NCBI GenBank assembly: GCA_034667405.1
Contig: JAXDJX010000006.1
Span: 1 to 64,000 of the forward strand
DNA length: 64,000 nucleotides
Source: JANXVR01 sp034667405
Lineage (GTDB): Bacteria > Actinomycetota > UBA4738 > HRBIN12
Reading direction: 5' to 3'
Shown here: piece by piece, positions 49,172 through 58,018 of the stretch
Layout: every line of letters begins with the position of its first letter
Position numbering within the stretch: position 1 is the stretch's first letter
Translations under genes and position numbers: made by a program
Notes under the pieces: model-generated
Database searches by the model: none
Seen by the model: only the letters and a program-made list of their open reading frames with translations
Told to the model about the DNA's origin: nothing

Positions 49172-50604
49172 TCGCCGGCCCGGGAACATCCGGACCATCA
49201 TCTGCCCGACCTCGGGTGTTCGACAGCGAAGAGCTGCCTGCCGACCCCGCGATCCTGGAGCAGTTGGAGGGCGAACTCCGCGACACGGACCTGGCTGCAC
49301 CGCCCGTCGTGCTGCCGGACTTCCACCACAAGTCCGACATGGAGATGCCCTCGAGCATCGCCGTCGCCACTACGGGGACGATCCGGCCGACGCTCACGAG
49401 TTCGTCGGTCAACTGCGGCATGGCGCTGATCGCCCTGGACACCGACCGTCCGAGCGACGAGGCGATCGCATCGTTCTACCGGGAAGTCCGAACCCGCTAT
49501 CCGGACCCCCCGGGCTGGCGTCGCGAGCTGACCCGCGAGGAAAGCTTGCTCGCCGGCGCAGATGGCGCGCGGTTCGCCGCCGAGCGCTATGGGATGGATC
49601 CATCGGCGCTCGATCGGATCGAAGAGGGTGGACGTCTGGACGTCGGGCCATACGGCGGCGCGAGCCGGCTGCGTAAGGAACTCCCGTGGCTCTCATGGGA
49701 AGCGGCGCGGATGCGGTTCGGCACGATCGGGCCAAGCAACCACTTCGTCGAACTGCAGGTGGTCGAGGAGATCTTCGATGAGGCCGCCGCATCTCGACTC
49801 GGTATCTCCGAGGGCCAGCTGACGTTGCAGTACCACGCCGGCGGGGGCCTCCTGACCGGTCAGGTTGGGCGGCTCTTCTTCCGTCGCAAGAAGATGTCGA
49901 AGCCACTGAGGTTGCAGATGGCCGTCGCCAAACCACTCTTCCACCTCGCCTCGGCTCGGTCGGCTGCCGAACTGCGACGCCGATACGCCTTGTACTTCCG
50001 CGACGCGGCACCCGGCGTGCCCGTGGAAAGCGCCGAGGGCCAGCGGCTCATGCTCGCCAATGCGGCCGCGATGAACTACGGATTCGCTTTCCGGGTGGCA
50101 ACGTACGCCGGGCTGACCGACATCGCGCGCCGGACCTTCGGGCTGCGAGCGGCCTCGCTGGTCGTGGACTCACCGCACAACTCGATCTATGAGGAAGACG
50201 TGAACGGACGCACCGCAGTCGTTCACCGACACAATTCCTGTCGTGCCTATCCCGCCGAACGATTCGCGGCAGACACCGCGTTCGGCGAGGTGGGCCAGGC
50301 GGTGCTGGTGCCCGGGCTGGCACGGACGTCCTCGTATCTGGGCGTGGCCGGAGCCGAAGCGGACCGGAGTCTCCACTCGGCCTGCCATGGGGCGGGAACC
50401 GTCATCGATCAGTTCGAACGGGACGGCCGATCCGGACCGGATCCCCTGGGGCGATCGACCCTGCGCTTCCGGTACGACGACGGGGCTCCCCAGCGCATGC
50501 CGCACAGCGACGACCGGGGCGTGGACGCCGCGATGTCGGTGCTTCGCGTCAACGGCCTCGTGCGGCCCGTCGCGCGCATGCGGCCGTTGGCGGTCCTGCA
50601 TTGA
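49156..50604 (+). CDS. Divergent RtcB-family (RNA ligase-like) protein in a polysaccharide operon
   Basis: 482 residues; the whole RtcB order of motifs is readable. LPDFHHKSDMEMPSSIAVA matches LPDxHxGxGxPIG; SSSVNCGM matches GVDIGCGM; GTIGPSNHFVELQ matches GSLGxGNHFIE; then LQYHAGGG, NYGFAFR, VVDSPHN, VVHRHNSCRAYP (HRKGATRAFP), VLVPGLARTSSYLGV (PGSMGTASYVV), SLHSACHGAGT (SxxSxxHGAGR) and MRPLAVLH. By E. coli numbering C78, H168, H185, H281 and the guanylylated H337 correspond to C87, H196, H227, H341 and H411. The metal ligand D75 is S84, RKGA is RHNS, and the Arg after HGAG is Thr. Metal/GTP chemistry may survive, but canonical tRNA ligation is doubtful. No rtcA, archease or tRNA-repair gene is adjacent. 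Confidence 0.82.
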   Translation: MDITVIAGPGTSGPSSARPRVFDSEELPADPAILEQLEGELRDTDLAAPPVVLPDFHHKSDMEMPSSIAVATTGTIRPTLTSSSVNCGMALIALDTDRPSDEAIASFYREVRTRYPDPPGWRRELTREESLLAGADGARFAAERYGMDPSALDRIEEGGRLDVGPYGGASRLRKELPWLSWEAARMRFGTIGPSNHFVELQVVEEIFDEAAASRLGISEGQLTLQYHAGGGLLTGQVGRLFFRRKKMSKPLRLQMAVAKPLFHLASARSAAELRRRYALYFRDAAPGVPVESAEGQRLMLANAAAMNYGFAFRVATYAGLTDIARRTFGLRAASLVVDSPHNSIYEEDVNGRTAVVHRHNSCRAYPAERFAADTAFGEVGQAVLVPGLARTSSYLGVAGAEADRSLHSACHGAGTVIDQFERDGRSGPDPLGRSTLRFRYDDGAPQRMPHSDDRGVDAAMSVLRVNGLVRPVARMRPLAVLH

Positions 50605-51914
50605 ACGCCCCCACCGCGACCATCGCTCATGGCCCTACCCGACGCTCGGTGGCGGGCGACCCGGTCGAAGCCCGCCTCCGCCGTTCGGATGTCATCCATG
50701 GGCGCCTGCCGATCGTGGCCGCTTCCATCGGGATCGCTGCGCTGCCCCTGCTTCCACCATTGGGCGGCGGAACCGCGGTGGTCGACATCGTGCTGCTCGG
50801 TGCGATCGCCATCACCTTCCTGTGGCTCGGCTCGACGGGATCGCCCGCGCACTTGCCCTACGCCTCGGCCGTAGCACTGATCATCATCGGCGGCGCGATC
50901 GGAACGTTCCGTTCGCCGGTAGCGCTCACCAGCACACTCACGTTGGTCCAGGACCTCTACCTCCTGCTCTGGGCGATGGTTATCGCGAACCTGGTGCGCA
51001 CGCCGACCGCCATGCGAACCATCGTGCGGACATGGTGCTTCACGGCCCCACTCTGGGCGCTTGCCCTGATCGCCTACGTGGCCGGGTCGGGGTCCGGTGT
51101 GATGGATCCCACCACGGGTACCCGTGCCTCGTTCGCGTTCGGCGATGACAACGGACTGGCGCTGTATTTCGTCGCCGCACTCATGGTCATCTGGGCTTCG
51201 CGTACACCGCGGAAGCCGCTCCTGCGTATCGCAGTGGCGGCTCCATTGCTCCTTGCGATCGCATTGACCGGATCGTTGGCGGCGATCCTGGGCCTGCTCG
51301 CCGGCGTCTTCACGGTCGTCACCATCACGATCGCGATCCGCCGTGACGTGGTGGCGGCAACCACCTTCGCCCTCGTGGCGCTGGTCCTGTGCGGGTCCCT
51401 GTGGGTCAACGCCGATCCGATCGCGAGATGGGCGCAGTCCAGCCAATACGCCGTGATCCGCAACTCGATCGGACGAGAAGCCTCGAGCCGAACGGGCCGC
51501 CAACTCCTAACCAGGGAGGCATGGGGCGTGTACCAGGCCGATGGATCTCTCGGCGCCGGTCCGGCTTCGACCAAGACGCTGCTGGCTGCCGACCAGGCCG
51601 CATACGTGAAGGAAGCCCACGACGACTGGACGGCCGCCCTCGTCGAACGAGGTGTGGTCGGCCTCCTCGGTGTGGCGCTCCTCTTCGCGGCCTTCGCGTT
51701 CCGAGCGGCGAAGGTGGCCGACCCGAAACGCCTGACAGGGGCGTTCCGTCGAGTCATACCGGCCCCCGCGGCGTTGATGGGTGCGGTCGTCACGATCGCC
51801 GTCTACTCCGTGACCCACGAGGTCCTGCACGACCGAACGGCGTGGGCCGTGATGGGGCTCGTGGGTGGCCTGTTCCTGTGGGGACGGAGCGAACAAGGGG
51901 CGGAGCGATGGTAG
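50601..51914 (+). CDS. O-antigen polymerase/ligase-like membrane protein
   Basis: 437 residues with about ten to eleven hydrophobic segments and one large extracytoplasmic loop (~280-345, containing NSIGREASSRTGRQLLTREAWGVYQADGSLGAGPASTK), the layout of Wzy polymerases and WaaL ligases. It probably polymerises or attaches the glycan repeat on the outer face of the membrane. TTG 50601 overlaps the RtcB-like stop (TTGA); no better start exists. Confidence 0.75.
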   Translation: MNAPTATIAHGPTRRSVAGDPVEARLRRSDVIHGRLPIVAASIGIAALPLLPPLGGGTAVVDIVLLGAIAITFLWLGSTGSPAHLPYASAVALIIIGGAIGTFRSPVALTSTLTLVQDLYLLLWAMVIANLVRTPTAMRTIVRTWCFTAPLWALALIAYVAGSGSGVMDPTTGTRASFAFGDDNGLALYFVAALMVIWASRTPRKPLLRIAVAAPLLLAIALTGSLAAILGLLAGVFTVVTITIAIRRDVVAATTFALVALVLCGSLWVNADPIARWAQSSQYAVIRNSIGREASSRTGRQLLTREAWGVYQADGSLGAGPASTKTLLAADQAAYVKEAHDDWTAALVERGVVGLLGVALLFAAFAFRAAKVADPKRLTGAFRRVIPAPAALMGAVVTIAVYSVTHEVLHDRTAWAVMGLVGGLFLWGRSEQGAERW

Positions 51915-52852
51915 CCCTGGTCACCGGCGCGGCCGGATTCATCGGCTCGCACCTGAGCGAAGCACTCCTGGAACATGGGCCGGTGCGCGCCATCGACGCC
52001 TTCACGCCGTACTACGGCCGTGGGCTCAAGGAGATCAATGTCGCGCGCCTGCGTGAGCACCCCGACTTCTCCTTGATCGAGGCCGATCTGGTCGATGTCC
52101 CCATGGACCTGTTGCTGGACGACGTCGACGTGGTTTTCCATCTGGCAGGCCAACCGGGGGTTCGCCCCTCATGGGGGCGAGAGTTCGATGTCTACACCCG
52201 CCATAACGTGATCGCGACCCAGCGGCTCCTGGAAGCATGCAAGGGTCGCGAAGGGATCCGCAAGGTTGTCTACGCCTCCAGCTCGAGCGTCTACGGCGAC
52301 GCCGAGTCCTATCCCACGGCAGAAACCCTTCGCCCACAGCCCGTCTCACCCTACGGTGTGACGAAGCTGGCCGCCGAACATCTCTGCGAGCTCTACCGAA
52401 CGAACTTTGGGATCCCCACCGCGTCGCTGCGGTTGTTCACGGTGTACGGACCACGGCAGCGGCCGGACATGGCGTTCCGGCGGCTCCTCGAAGCCACGTC
52501 GGGCGGTCCGCCATTCGCGCTCTACGGAGACGGAACGCAGACCCGTGACTTCACCTATGTCGGCGATGTGATTGCCGCGATGCTCGGGTGCGCCGCATCG
52601 GACTGGTGCGGCGTGGCCAATATCGGCGGCGGCGCCCGGAACGACATGCGCAGGGTCATCGAGATCATCATCGAACTCGTGGGCGCGCCCACCATCGTTG
52701 AACAGCCGGTGGTGAGTGGCGACGTGCGCGACACCGCGGCCGACATCGGCAGGGCCGCAGCCGCGTTCGACTACGCGCCCGGAACGAGCTTGGAAGAAGG
52801 GCTTGCGCGGATGGCAGCCGCGATGGAGCCGGGGATGGTGAGCACCCGATGA
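51908..52852 (+). CDS. UDP-glucose/glucuronate 4-epimerase-like extended SDR
   Basis: 314 residues: TGAAGFIGSHL, FHLAGQPGVR, YASSSSVYGD, catalytic Y-x3-K in YGVTKLAAEHL, FTVYGPRQRPDMAF, and GDGTQTRDFTYVGDVI. The FHLAGQPGVR and PDMAF blocks are those of UDP-glucuronate 4-epimerase-type enzymes, which fits the presence of a UDP-sugar dehydrogenase gene at 60108. ATG 51908 overlaps the polymerase stop by 7 nt; the frame upstream is antisense noise. Confidence 0.88.
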   Translation: MVALVTGAAGFIGSHLSEALLEHGPVRAIDAFTPYYGRGLKEINVARLREHPDFSLIEADLVDVPMDLLLDDVDVVFHLAGQPGVRPSWGREFDVYTRHNVIATQRLLEACKGREGIRKVVYASSSSVYGDAESYPTAETLRPQPVSPYGVTKLAAEHLCELYRTNFGIPTASLRLFTVYGPRQRPDMAFRRLLEATSGGPPFALYGDGTQTRDFTYVGDVIAAMLGCAASDWCGVANIGGGARNDMRRVIEIIIELVGAPTIVEQPVVSGDVRDTAADIGRAAAAFDYAPGTSLEEGLARMAAAMEPGMVSTR

Positions 52853-54216
52853 GTGCAGGCGGCTCATCACGTCCTCGTCCGGGTTCGGCCACCTCATCGT
52901 TGCCGGAAGGGCCCCCATCCCCGCGCGTCAAGGTGCTCCATGTGATCACGCGGTTCTCGGCCGGCGCCGGCGGCAACACGCTCGTCTCGGCGGCCGGTAT
53001 GGATCCGGCTCGCTACGACGTGTGGATCGCAGGATGCGCGGGTGGCGAACTCTGGGCCCGCGCGGAGACGGCGGGCGTGCGAACGTTCGTCGTTCCTCAT
53101 CTTCGCCATGAGCCGGCGCCGCTCGACGACATGCGCGCGCTCACTGAGCTTGCCGCGCTGATGCGGCGGGAGCAGTTCACCATCGTTCACGTCCATTCGG
53201 CGAAGGCCGGATTCCTGGGTCGGGCGGCAGCCCGTCTCGCCGGCGTGCCGGTCGTCATCTATTCGCTCCACGGCCGCGATCCGTGGTGGCCCGACGAACG
53301 CGGCGGCTCGCCGTCTTCCGCGCGCTCGACGATGTCCCCGCTCCGCCGGACGGCGTTCCTTGCGCTCGAACGATCTCTGCGCGGCTGGACCGACGCGTTC
53401 GTCGCGGTCGCTCCTCGGGTCGCGCGAAACGCGATCGAGGCACGGGTCGCTCGGCCGGGATCGGTTCGCGTCGCGTTCTCCGCCGTCGAGCTGGACGACA
53501 TCCCGCAAACCGCTGACCCTGACGTTCGGACGGAACTCGGTATCGGCGAGGACGTGCCGCTCATCGGAACGGTGGGGCGGATCGACGCGCAGAAGGCACC
53601 GTTGGACTTCGTCCGCATGGCCTCCGAGGTGCGCCGGGCACATCCGAACGCCGTGTTCGTGATGGTGGGTGAAGGGTCGATGCAGCCGGAGGCTGCGGCC
53701 GAAGCCGCCCTTCTGGGCCTCGAGATCCGCTTCCTCGGCCACCGTAGCGACGCCCCGCGGATCGCGTCGGCGTTCGACGTGTTCGTCATCTCCTCTCTCT
53801 ACGAAGGGGTGGGACGCGCCGTGACCGAGGCTATGGCGGCCGGGCGACCGGTGGTCTCGACCGCCGTCGACGGGATCGTCGACGTCATCGACTCCGGCGT
53901 CACAGGGCTGCTCGCTGAACCTGGGTATCCCGACGGGCTCGCGGAGCGCGTCGTGTGGATGCTCGACCATCCCGCGGCGGCGGCCGCGATGGGCCACCGC
54001 GCCCGTGCAAAGGTCCGCGCGATGTTCGCTCCGGCGACGATGTGCGCGGTCCTGGATGAGCTCTACTGCAGGAGCCTCGGCTTGCCCGTCCCGCCGGTGA
54101 CCGATGAAGAGCCTGAGGTTGAAGATCCGGCCGAAGCGATCCGCCTCCGCAGGCTGCCGTCTGTAACCGCGCTGACCCCCCGGGCCGCGAGCACGGAAGG
54201 CACGCCCCGTGGTTGA
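52849..54216 (+). CDS. Glycosyltransferase family 4
   Basis: 455 residues of GT-B fold: VLHVITRFSAGAGGNTLVSA at the N-terminus, VHVHSAKAGFLGRAAARLAG, GTVGRIDAQKAP, and the EX7E nucleotide-sugar motif in SLYEGVGRAVTEAMAAGRPVVST. Transfers a sugar onto the lipid-linked intermediate in the cytoplasm. A polar tail (~425-455) rich in acidic residues is extra. ATGA overlap with the epimerase. Confidence 0.9.
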   Translation: MSAGGSSRPRPGSATSSLPEGPPSPRVKVLHVITRFSAGAGGNTLVSAAGMDPARYDVWIAGCAGGELWARAETAGVRTFVVPHLRHEPAPLDDMRALTELAALMRREQFTIVHVHSAKAGFLGRAAARLAGVPVVIYSLHGRDPWWPDERGGSPSSARSTMSPLRRTAFLALERSLRGWTDAFVAVAPRVARNAIEARVARPGSVRVAFSAVELDDIPQTADPDVRTELGIGEDVPLIGTVGRIDAQKAPLDFVRMASEVRRAHPNAVFVMVGEGSMQPEAAAEAALLGLEIRFLGHRSDAPRIASAFDVFVISSLYEGVGRAVTEAMAAGRPVVSTAVDGIVDVIDSGVTGLLAEPGYPDGLAERVVWMLDHPAAAAAMGHRARAKVRAMFAPATMCAVLDELYCRSLGLPVPPVTDEEPEVEDPAEAIRLRRLPSVTALTPRAASTEGTPRG

Positions 54217-54850
54217 CGTCGACGCGCGTCCACTGAACTGGCGCTTCGTCGTTCCGTCCATACCGGAACGCGTTCTGCTACTGGGCCCCGCCGGCATCGC
54301 TCCAGGCGGCAGTGGCCCAGTGTCCGCCGTCGAGCCCACCCGGGACGCCGCGGCCCTTGGCGAAGCGCTTGACGAGGCCCCCTACGGCGCGATCGCAGCG
54401 TCGGATCTCGACGGATGGGCGCGGTTGAACGGCGCCGCCAGCCCCCGGGCGTTCCTCCAGCGGTTGGCCGATGCCGTGACGCCGGATGGGTGGCTCTACC
54501 TGACCGTTCCGAACAAGCTGTACCCCCGGCGCCCCGCCGCGCGAGGTTCCATGACGCTCGCCGGATGCACCCGTGCGCTGGAGGCCGCCGGATTCGCGGA
54601 GCTGGAGACCTACGTCCTGCTCCCCGACGAACAAGCGCCCGCCTACCTGGTCTCCACTGGCGATCGATTCGCCTTGGATCATTTCCTTCGTAGGTTGTTC
54701 CTGCCCTATGTGCCCGGTGACGGGTGGAAGAGCCGAACGGAACGCCGTGCACTGGCCGGCATGCAGCGGCTGGCGCTGCATGCGCCACACGGCATGCGGG
54801 TGGCGCTCGCGCCGGGGTACGGGATCGTCGCGAGGAAGGCCGTCCGATGA
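54209..54850 (+). CDS. Degenerate SAM-methyltransferase-like protein
   Basis: 213 residues. LADAVTPDGWLYLTVPNKLYPRR followed by SMTLAGCTRALEAAGFAELETYVLLPDEQAPAYLV matches the post-motif-I half of class I methyltransferases (the DGxLxxxxPN strand and the later GF helix). The expected GxGxG SAM loop near the N-terminus is replaced by LLGPAGIAPGG, so SAM binding is doubtful. Overlaps the glycosyltransferase by 8 nt and the kinase-like gene by 4. Confidence 0.55.
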   Translation: MVDVDARPLNWRFVVPSIPERVLLLGPAGIAPGGSGPVSAVEPTRDAAALGEALDEAPYGAIAASDLDGWARLNGAASPRAFLQRLADAVTPDGWLYLTVPNKLYPRRPAARGSMTLAGCTRALEAAGFAELETYVLLPDEQAPAYLVSTGDRFALDHFLRRLFLPYVPGDGWKSRTERRALAGMQRLALHAPHGMRVALAPGYGIVARKAVR

Positions 54851-55956
54851 TCGACGCCTTGAGATCATGGCTTGCCGAACGCGCCCCGGAAGCATTGGGT
54901 GAACCCCACCTGCAAGGAGGGTCCATCGTCCTGGGCGGAGACCGCCACCCCGACGCCAAGGTCACCGTCTTGCTCTTCGACAACCAGGGCGCTCCTGCCG
55001 TGGCCGCGAAGATGGCGCGCGGCGGCTCGATCGGCGCGACCGCGCTCACCGCCGAATATGGGGCGCTGCTTCGGTTGCACGCCGCGCTTGGGTCCGCCGG
55101 CGCGGGCCTTGGCCTCCCTCGGCCGCTCGCGTTCGGCGAGGTTGGAGGGCGGCTGGTGCTGGCCGAGACGGTCGTGGCCGGCGCCCCACTGACTACGCGT
55201 TACTACCAGCGCGGCCACGTGACGGAGCCCGGCGCGGTGGACGCCGACCTGGAGATGGTCGCCACGTGGCTTCGACGATTCCGGGCCGACTCGAACGCCG
55301 GGACAGTCCCGCTGGACGCCTCCACGTTCGATGAATGGGTCGCTTCGGTGTTCCTTCGGTTCGCGGATACGTTCGGATGGGGCCCTGAGCTGGAAGACCT
55401 GCTGCGTGATGTCCGCGAGCGCGCACGCGACCTGATGGGGTATCCGATCCCCGTCGGAGGATCGCACGGCGACCTCGCCATCGCGAACGTGCTCGTCGAT
55501 GGAGACCACGTGAGTGGGGTCGTCGATTGGGAACTGGGCGCCATCGGCGCGCCCCCGTTCGCCGACATCTATAAGTTCCCGCTGTCCTACGGTGCGTTCC
55601 TCGATCGTGCTGCACCGGCCGGCAGCGGCGTCGTGAGCGGACATCCGGGGCGCCACGAGATCGGCGTTCATTGGTCCCGATACGGGGACTGGCCGAACCT
55701 CATCGGGTTCGCCTACGCGTTCTTCGGCCAAGGGTGGTTCCCTGACCGCATCCGGTCGTTCGTTTCCGGAGAGTTGGCCGACCTGGGCCTGCCCGGTTCC
55801 ATCAACGCCGTGTTCTTCCCAGCCTTCCTGGCGCACCAGGCGATGGTTCTTCCCGACCCGGTCTATCGCGAGGGGTACCGACGGGTCCTGGAAGGCTTCG
55901 CGGCCGAACGCGCCCACTCCTGGCTGTGGCAGGCCGACGCGGGGGTGGCCTCCTGA
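54847..55956 (+). CDS. Aminoglycoside-phosphotransferase-fold kinase of the polysaccharide operon
   Basis: 369 residues with the APH/choline-kinase catalytic loop HGDLAIANVLVDGDHVSGVVDWE (HGDxxxxN...DWE) around residues 208-230 and an N-lobe (VTVLLFDNQGAPAVAAKMARG...EYGALLRLH). It phosphorylates a small hydroxyl compound, perhaps a sugar, lipid or polyol precursor of the polymer; this is not an antibiotic-resistance assignment. ATG 54847 overlaps the methyltransferase-like stop (ATGA). Confidence 0.78.
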   Translation: MIDALRSWLAERAPEALGEPHLQGGSIVLGGDRHPDAKVTVLLFDNQGAPAVAAKMARGGSIGATALTAEYGALLRLHAALGSAGAGLGLPRPLAFGEVGGRLVLAETVVAGAPLTTRYYQRGHVTEPGAVDADLEMVATWLRRFRADSNAGTVPLDASTFDEWVASVFLRFADTFGWGPELEDLLRDVRERARDLMGYPIPVGGSHGDLAIANVLVDGDHVSGVVDWELGAIGAPPFADIYKFPLSYGAFLDRAAPAGSGVVSGHPGRHEIGVHWSRYGDWPNLIGFAYAFFGQGWFPDRIRSFVSGELADLGLPGSINAVFFPAFLAHQAMVLPDPVYREGYRRVLEGFAAERAHSWLWQADAGVAS

Positions 55957-57320
55957 TGCGGGTTCTCTCTCGTCTGACCGGTCCCGTGACGTCCAACCTC
56001 GCGGCCAGGATCGGGGCGCTCGGCTCTCTGACCGGTGCGAGCATCCTCGTTGCCCATATCGGCGGCCCCTCCGGTGTCGGGGTCTTCGTCCTGCTTCGCG
56101 TCCTCCCTTGGCTTACCGGGATGCTCTTGAGCGGCGGGATCTACGGCGCGGCTCCGTACTTCCTAGGGGGGGAGCGACGGCTCGAACCTCGGTTCCGCAG
56201 CACGATCGCCGCGATCGCGCTGGTTTCGGGCTTCGTCGGCGTCTTGGCGTGGTTGATCATCTCGCCGCTCGTGAACCACTTCTTCTTCCCCCGACTTTCG
56301 CTCGCGCTCGTGGCGCTCGCGGCGATCACCGTCTTCACCCAGGTCCTCGAGTCGACCGGCAAGGCGTGCTCTCAGGGGCTTCCCGACCTACCCGGCGCGA
56401 ACCGCGTGATCTTCCTCGAGGAGTTCGTCTTCTTGCCGGCGTTCTGGCTCTACCACGCGGCCGGCGTGACGATCTTCCCGGCCGTGGTCCTCGGACTCGC
56501 CACCGGCGACTTCGTCACCTTGTCCACGGCGTGGTTCCGGCTCTACCGCAAGGGGTTCTTCCGGGGAGCCGGCCGGCCGAGCGTGCCGTTGGCGAAGCGG
56601 ATCATCTCCTTCGGTTTCCGTGCGCAGCTCAGCAGCATCATCCTGCTCCTCAACGGACGCCTGGACTTCGTGATCGTCGGCGCCATCGTGGGTCTTCCTT
56701 CGCTCGGCGTCTACGCCGTCGCGTCGCGGTTCGCCGAGCTGCTTCGTCTTCCGTCCTTGGCGATCAACTATGTCTTGTACCCGACGTTCGCGCATCAGAG
56801 CGAGCACGAGGCGGTATCCACCGCGCGGCAATGGATACGCAAGGTCGGGTGGGTCCCACTGGCGATGGTCGTGCCCCTCGCGGTCGCCGCGCACTGGCTC
56901 CTGCCCGCCCTCTACGGTGCCGAGTTCAGCGCCGCGGTCCGGCCGGCGTGGGTCCTGCTCATCGGGCTCGCGGGCAGCGGGGTCTGGGGCATCGTCTCCG
57001 CGTTCCTCTACGGCGTCGGGCGCCCGGGTTCGAACTCCATCGCTCTTGGGAGCGGACTCGTCATGACGGTCCTGCTCGACGTCACCCTCATCCCGGTGTT
57101 CGGGGTGATGGGGGCCGCGGCGGCGTCCACCGCCGCCTACCTGACCACGACCGCCGTGCTCGTGCTGTTCTTCCGCCGCATCGCATCCGGCCGAGCCGGG
57201 CCGGTGCATCACGGGAACCCCCTTCCGACCGGTGACGACGGCGCGGATCCGGGGTCAAACGCCACGGAGACCGTTCCCCTTCAACGAGACATCGACGAAC
57301 TTCTGGAGGTAGAGGGATGA
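55956..57320 (+). CDS. Polysaccharide flippase (Wzx/MATE-type)
   Basis: 454 residues with about 12 membrane segments, the PST/Wzx layout; the N-terminal NLAARIGALGSLTGASILVAHIGGPSGVGVFVLLRVLPWLTG is typical. It exports the lipid-linked repeat unit. A polar C-terminal tail (~425-454) is unlikely to be structured. TGATG overlap with the kinase-like gene fixes ATG 55956. Confidence 0.85.
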   Translation: MRVLSRLTGPVTSNLAARIGALGSLTGASILVAHIGGPSGVGVFVLLRVLPWLTGMLLSGGIYGAAPYFLGGERRLEPRFRSTIAAIALVSGFVGVLAWLIISPLVNHFFFPRLSLALVALAAITVFTQVLESTGKACSQGLPDLPGANRVIFLEEFVFLPAFWLYHAAGVTIFPAVVLGLATGDFVTLSTAWFRLYRKGFFRGAGRPSVPLAKRIISFGFRAQLSSIILLLNGRLDFVIVGAIVGLPSLGVYAVASRFAELLRLPSLAINYVLYPTFAHQSEHEAVSTARQWIRKVGWVPLAMVVPLAVAAHWLLPALYGAEFSAAVRPAWVLLIGLAGSGVWGIVSAFLYGVGRPGSNSIALGSGLVMTVLLDVTLIPVFGVMGAAAASTAAYLTTTAVLVLFFRRIASGRAGPVHHGNPLPTGDDGADPGSNATETVPLQRDIDELLEVEG

Positions 57321-58018
57321 AGATCTTGACCGTAGTCGCCCATCCGGACGACGAGACGCTCGGTGCCGGCGGCACCATGGCGAGATACGCGGCCGAGGGG
57401 CACGACGTGATGGTGCTCATCGTCACCGACGGCGTCGGCGCGCGTCACGACCGGTTCGAACAACAACGTCTGTGCGCGATCCGCGCGTGTGAGGTTCTGG
57501 GCGTCACCAACGTGTCGCTTGCGGGACTCCCCGACCAGCGACTCGACGGGATGGCGCTCCTGGACGTTGTCGCTCCGATCGAGAAGGCGGTGTCGGAGTT
57601 CCGTCCAGACGTGCTCCTCACTCACTACATGGAGGACGTCAACCAGGATCATCGCGCGGTGTTCAGCGCGTCGATGATCGCGGCACGGCCCACACCCGGT
57701 AGCAGCGTGCGCCGATTCCTCTGCTTCGAGACGGCATCGTCCACCGAGTGGGCGCCTCCGTTCCCGGGGACGACCTTCGCTCCGAACGTCTTCGTCGACA
57801 TCAGCGAGACGCTCGAGACGAAGCTCGCAGCGATGAGCTGCTACGGCGACACCTTCGAGAGCGAGATCAAGCAGTACCCACATCCCCGGTCGCTGGCGGC
57901 CCTGGATCTCTACGCACGCCATCGCGGAGTCATGAACGGCGTCCACGCAGCAGAGGCGTTCATGCAGGTGCGTCACGTGGTGCACGTGGACGCGCGGGAG
58001 GAGCTCGTCGGCCTGTGA
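57317..58018 (+). CDS. PIG-L/LmbE-family deacetylase
   Basis: 233 residues: zinc motif AHPDDETLGAGG at the N-terminus, and the third ligand in HYMEDVNQDHRAVF. Family members remove N-acetyl groups from GlcNAc-type sugars (MshB, PIG-L). In this operon it probably deacetylates an amino-sugar intermediate made by the DegT enzyme. ATGA overlap with the flippase. Confidence 0.87.
   Translation: MKILTVVAHPDDETLGAGGTMARYAAEGHDVMVLIVTDGVGARHDRFEQQRLCAIRACEVLGVTNVSLAGLPDQRLDGMALLDVVAPIEKAVSEFRPDVLLTHYMEDVNQDHRAVFSASMIAARPTPGSSVRRFLCFETASSTEWAPPFPGTTFAPNVFVDISETLETKLAAMSCYGDTFESEIKQYPHPRSLAALDLYARHRGVMNGVHAAEAFMQVRHVVHVDAREELVGL

Noticed and set aside
49156..50604. Canonical RNA-repair operon reading of the RtcB homologue
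   Set aside because: No RtcA, archease, RtcR or tRNA genes nearby; Asp metal ligand and RKGA motif are substituted; surrounded by glycan genes.
54847..55956. Aminoglycoside resistance gene
   Set aside because: Only the general APH fold is shared; position inside the polysaccharide operon and lack of resistance context argue for a biosynthetic kinase.
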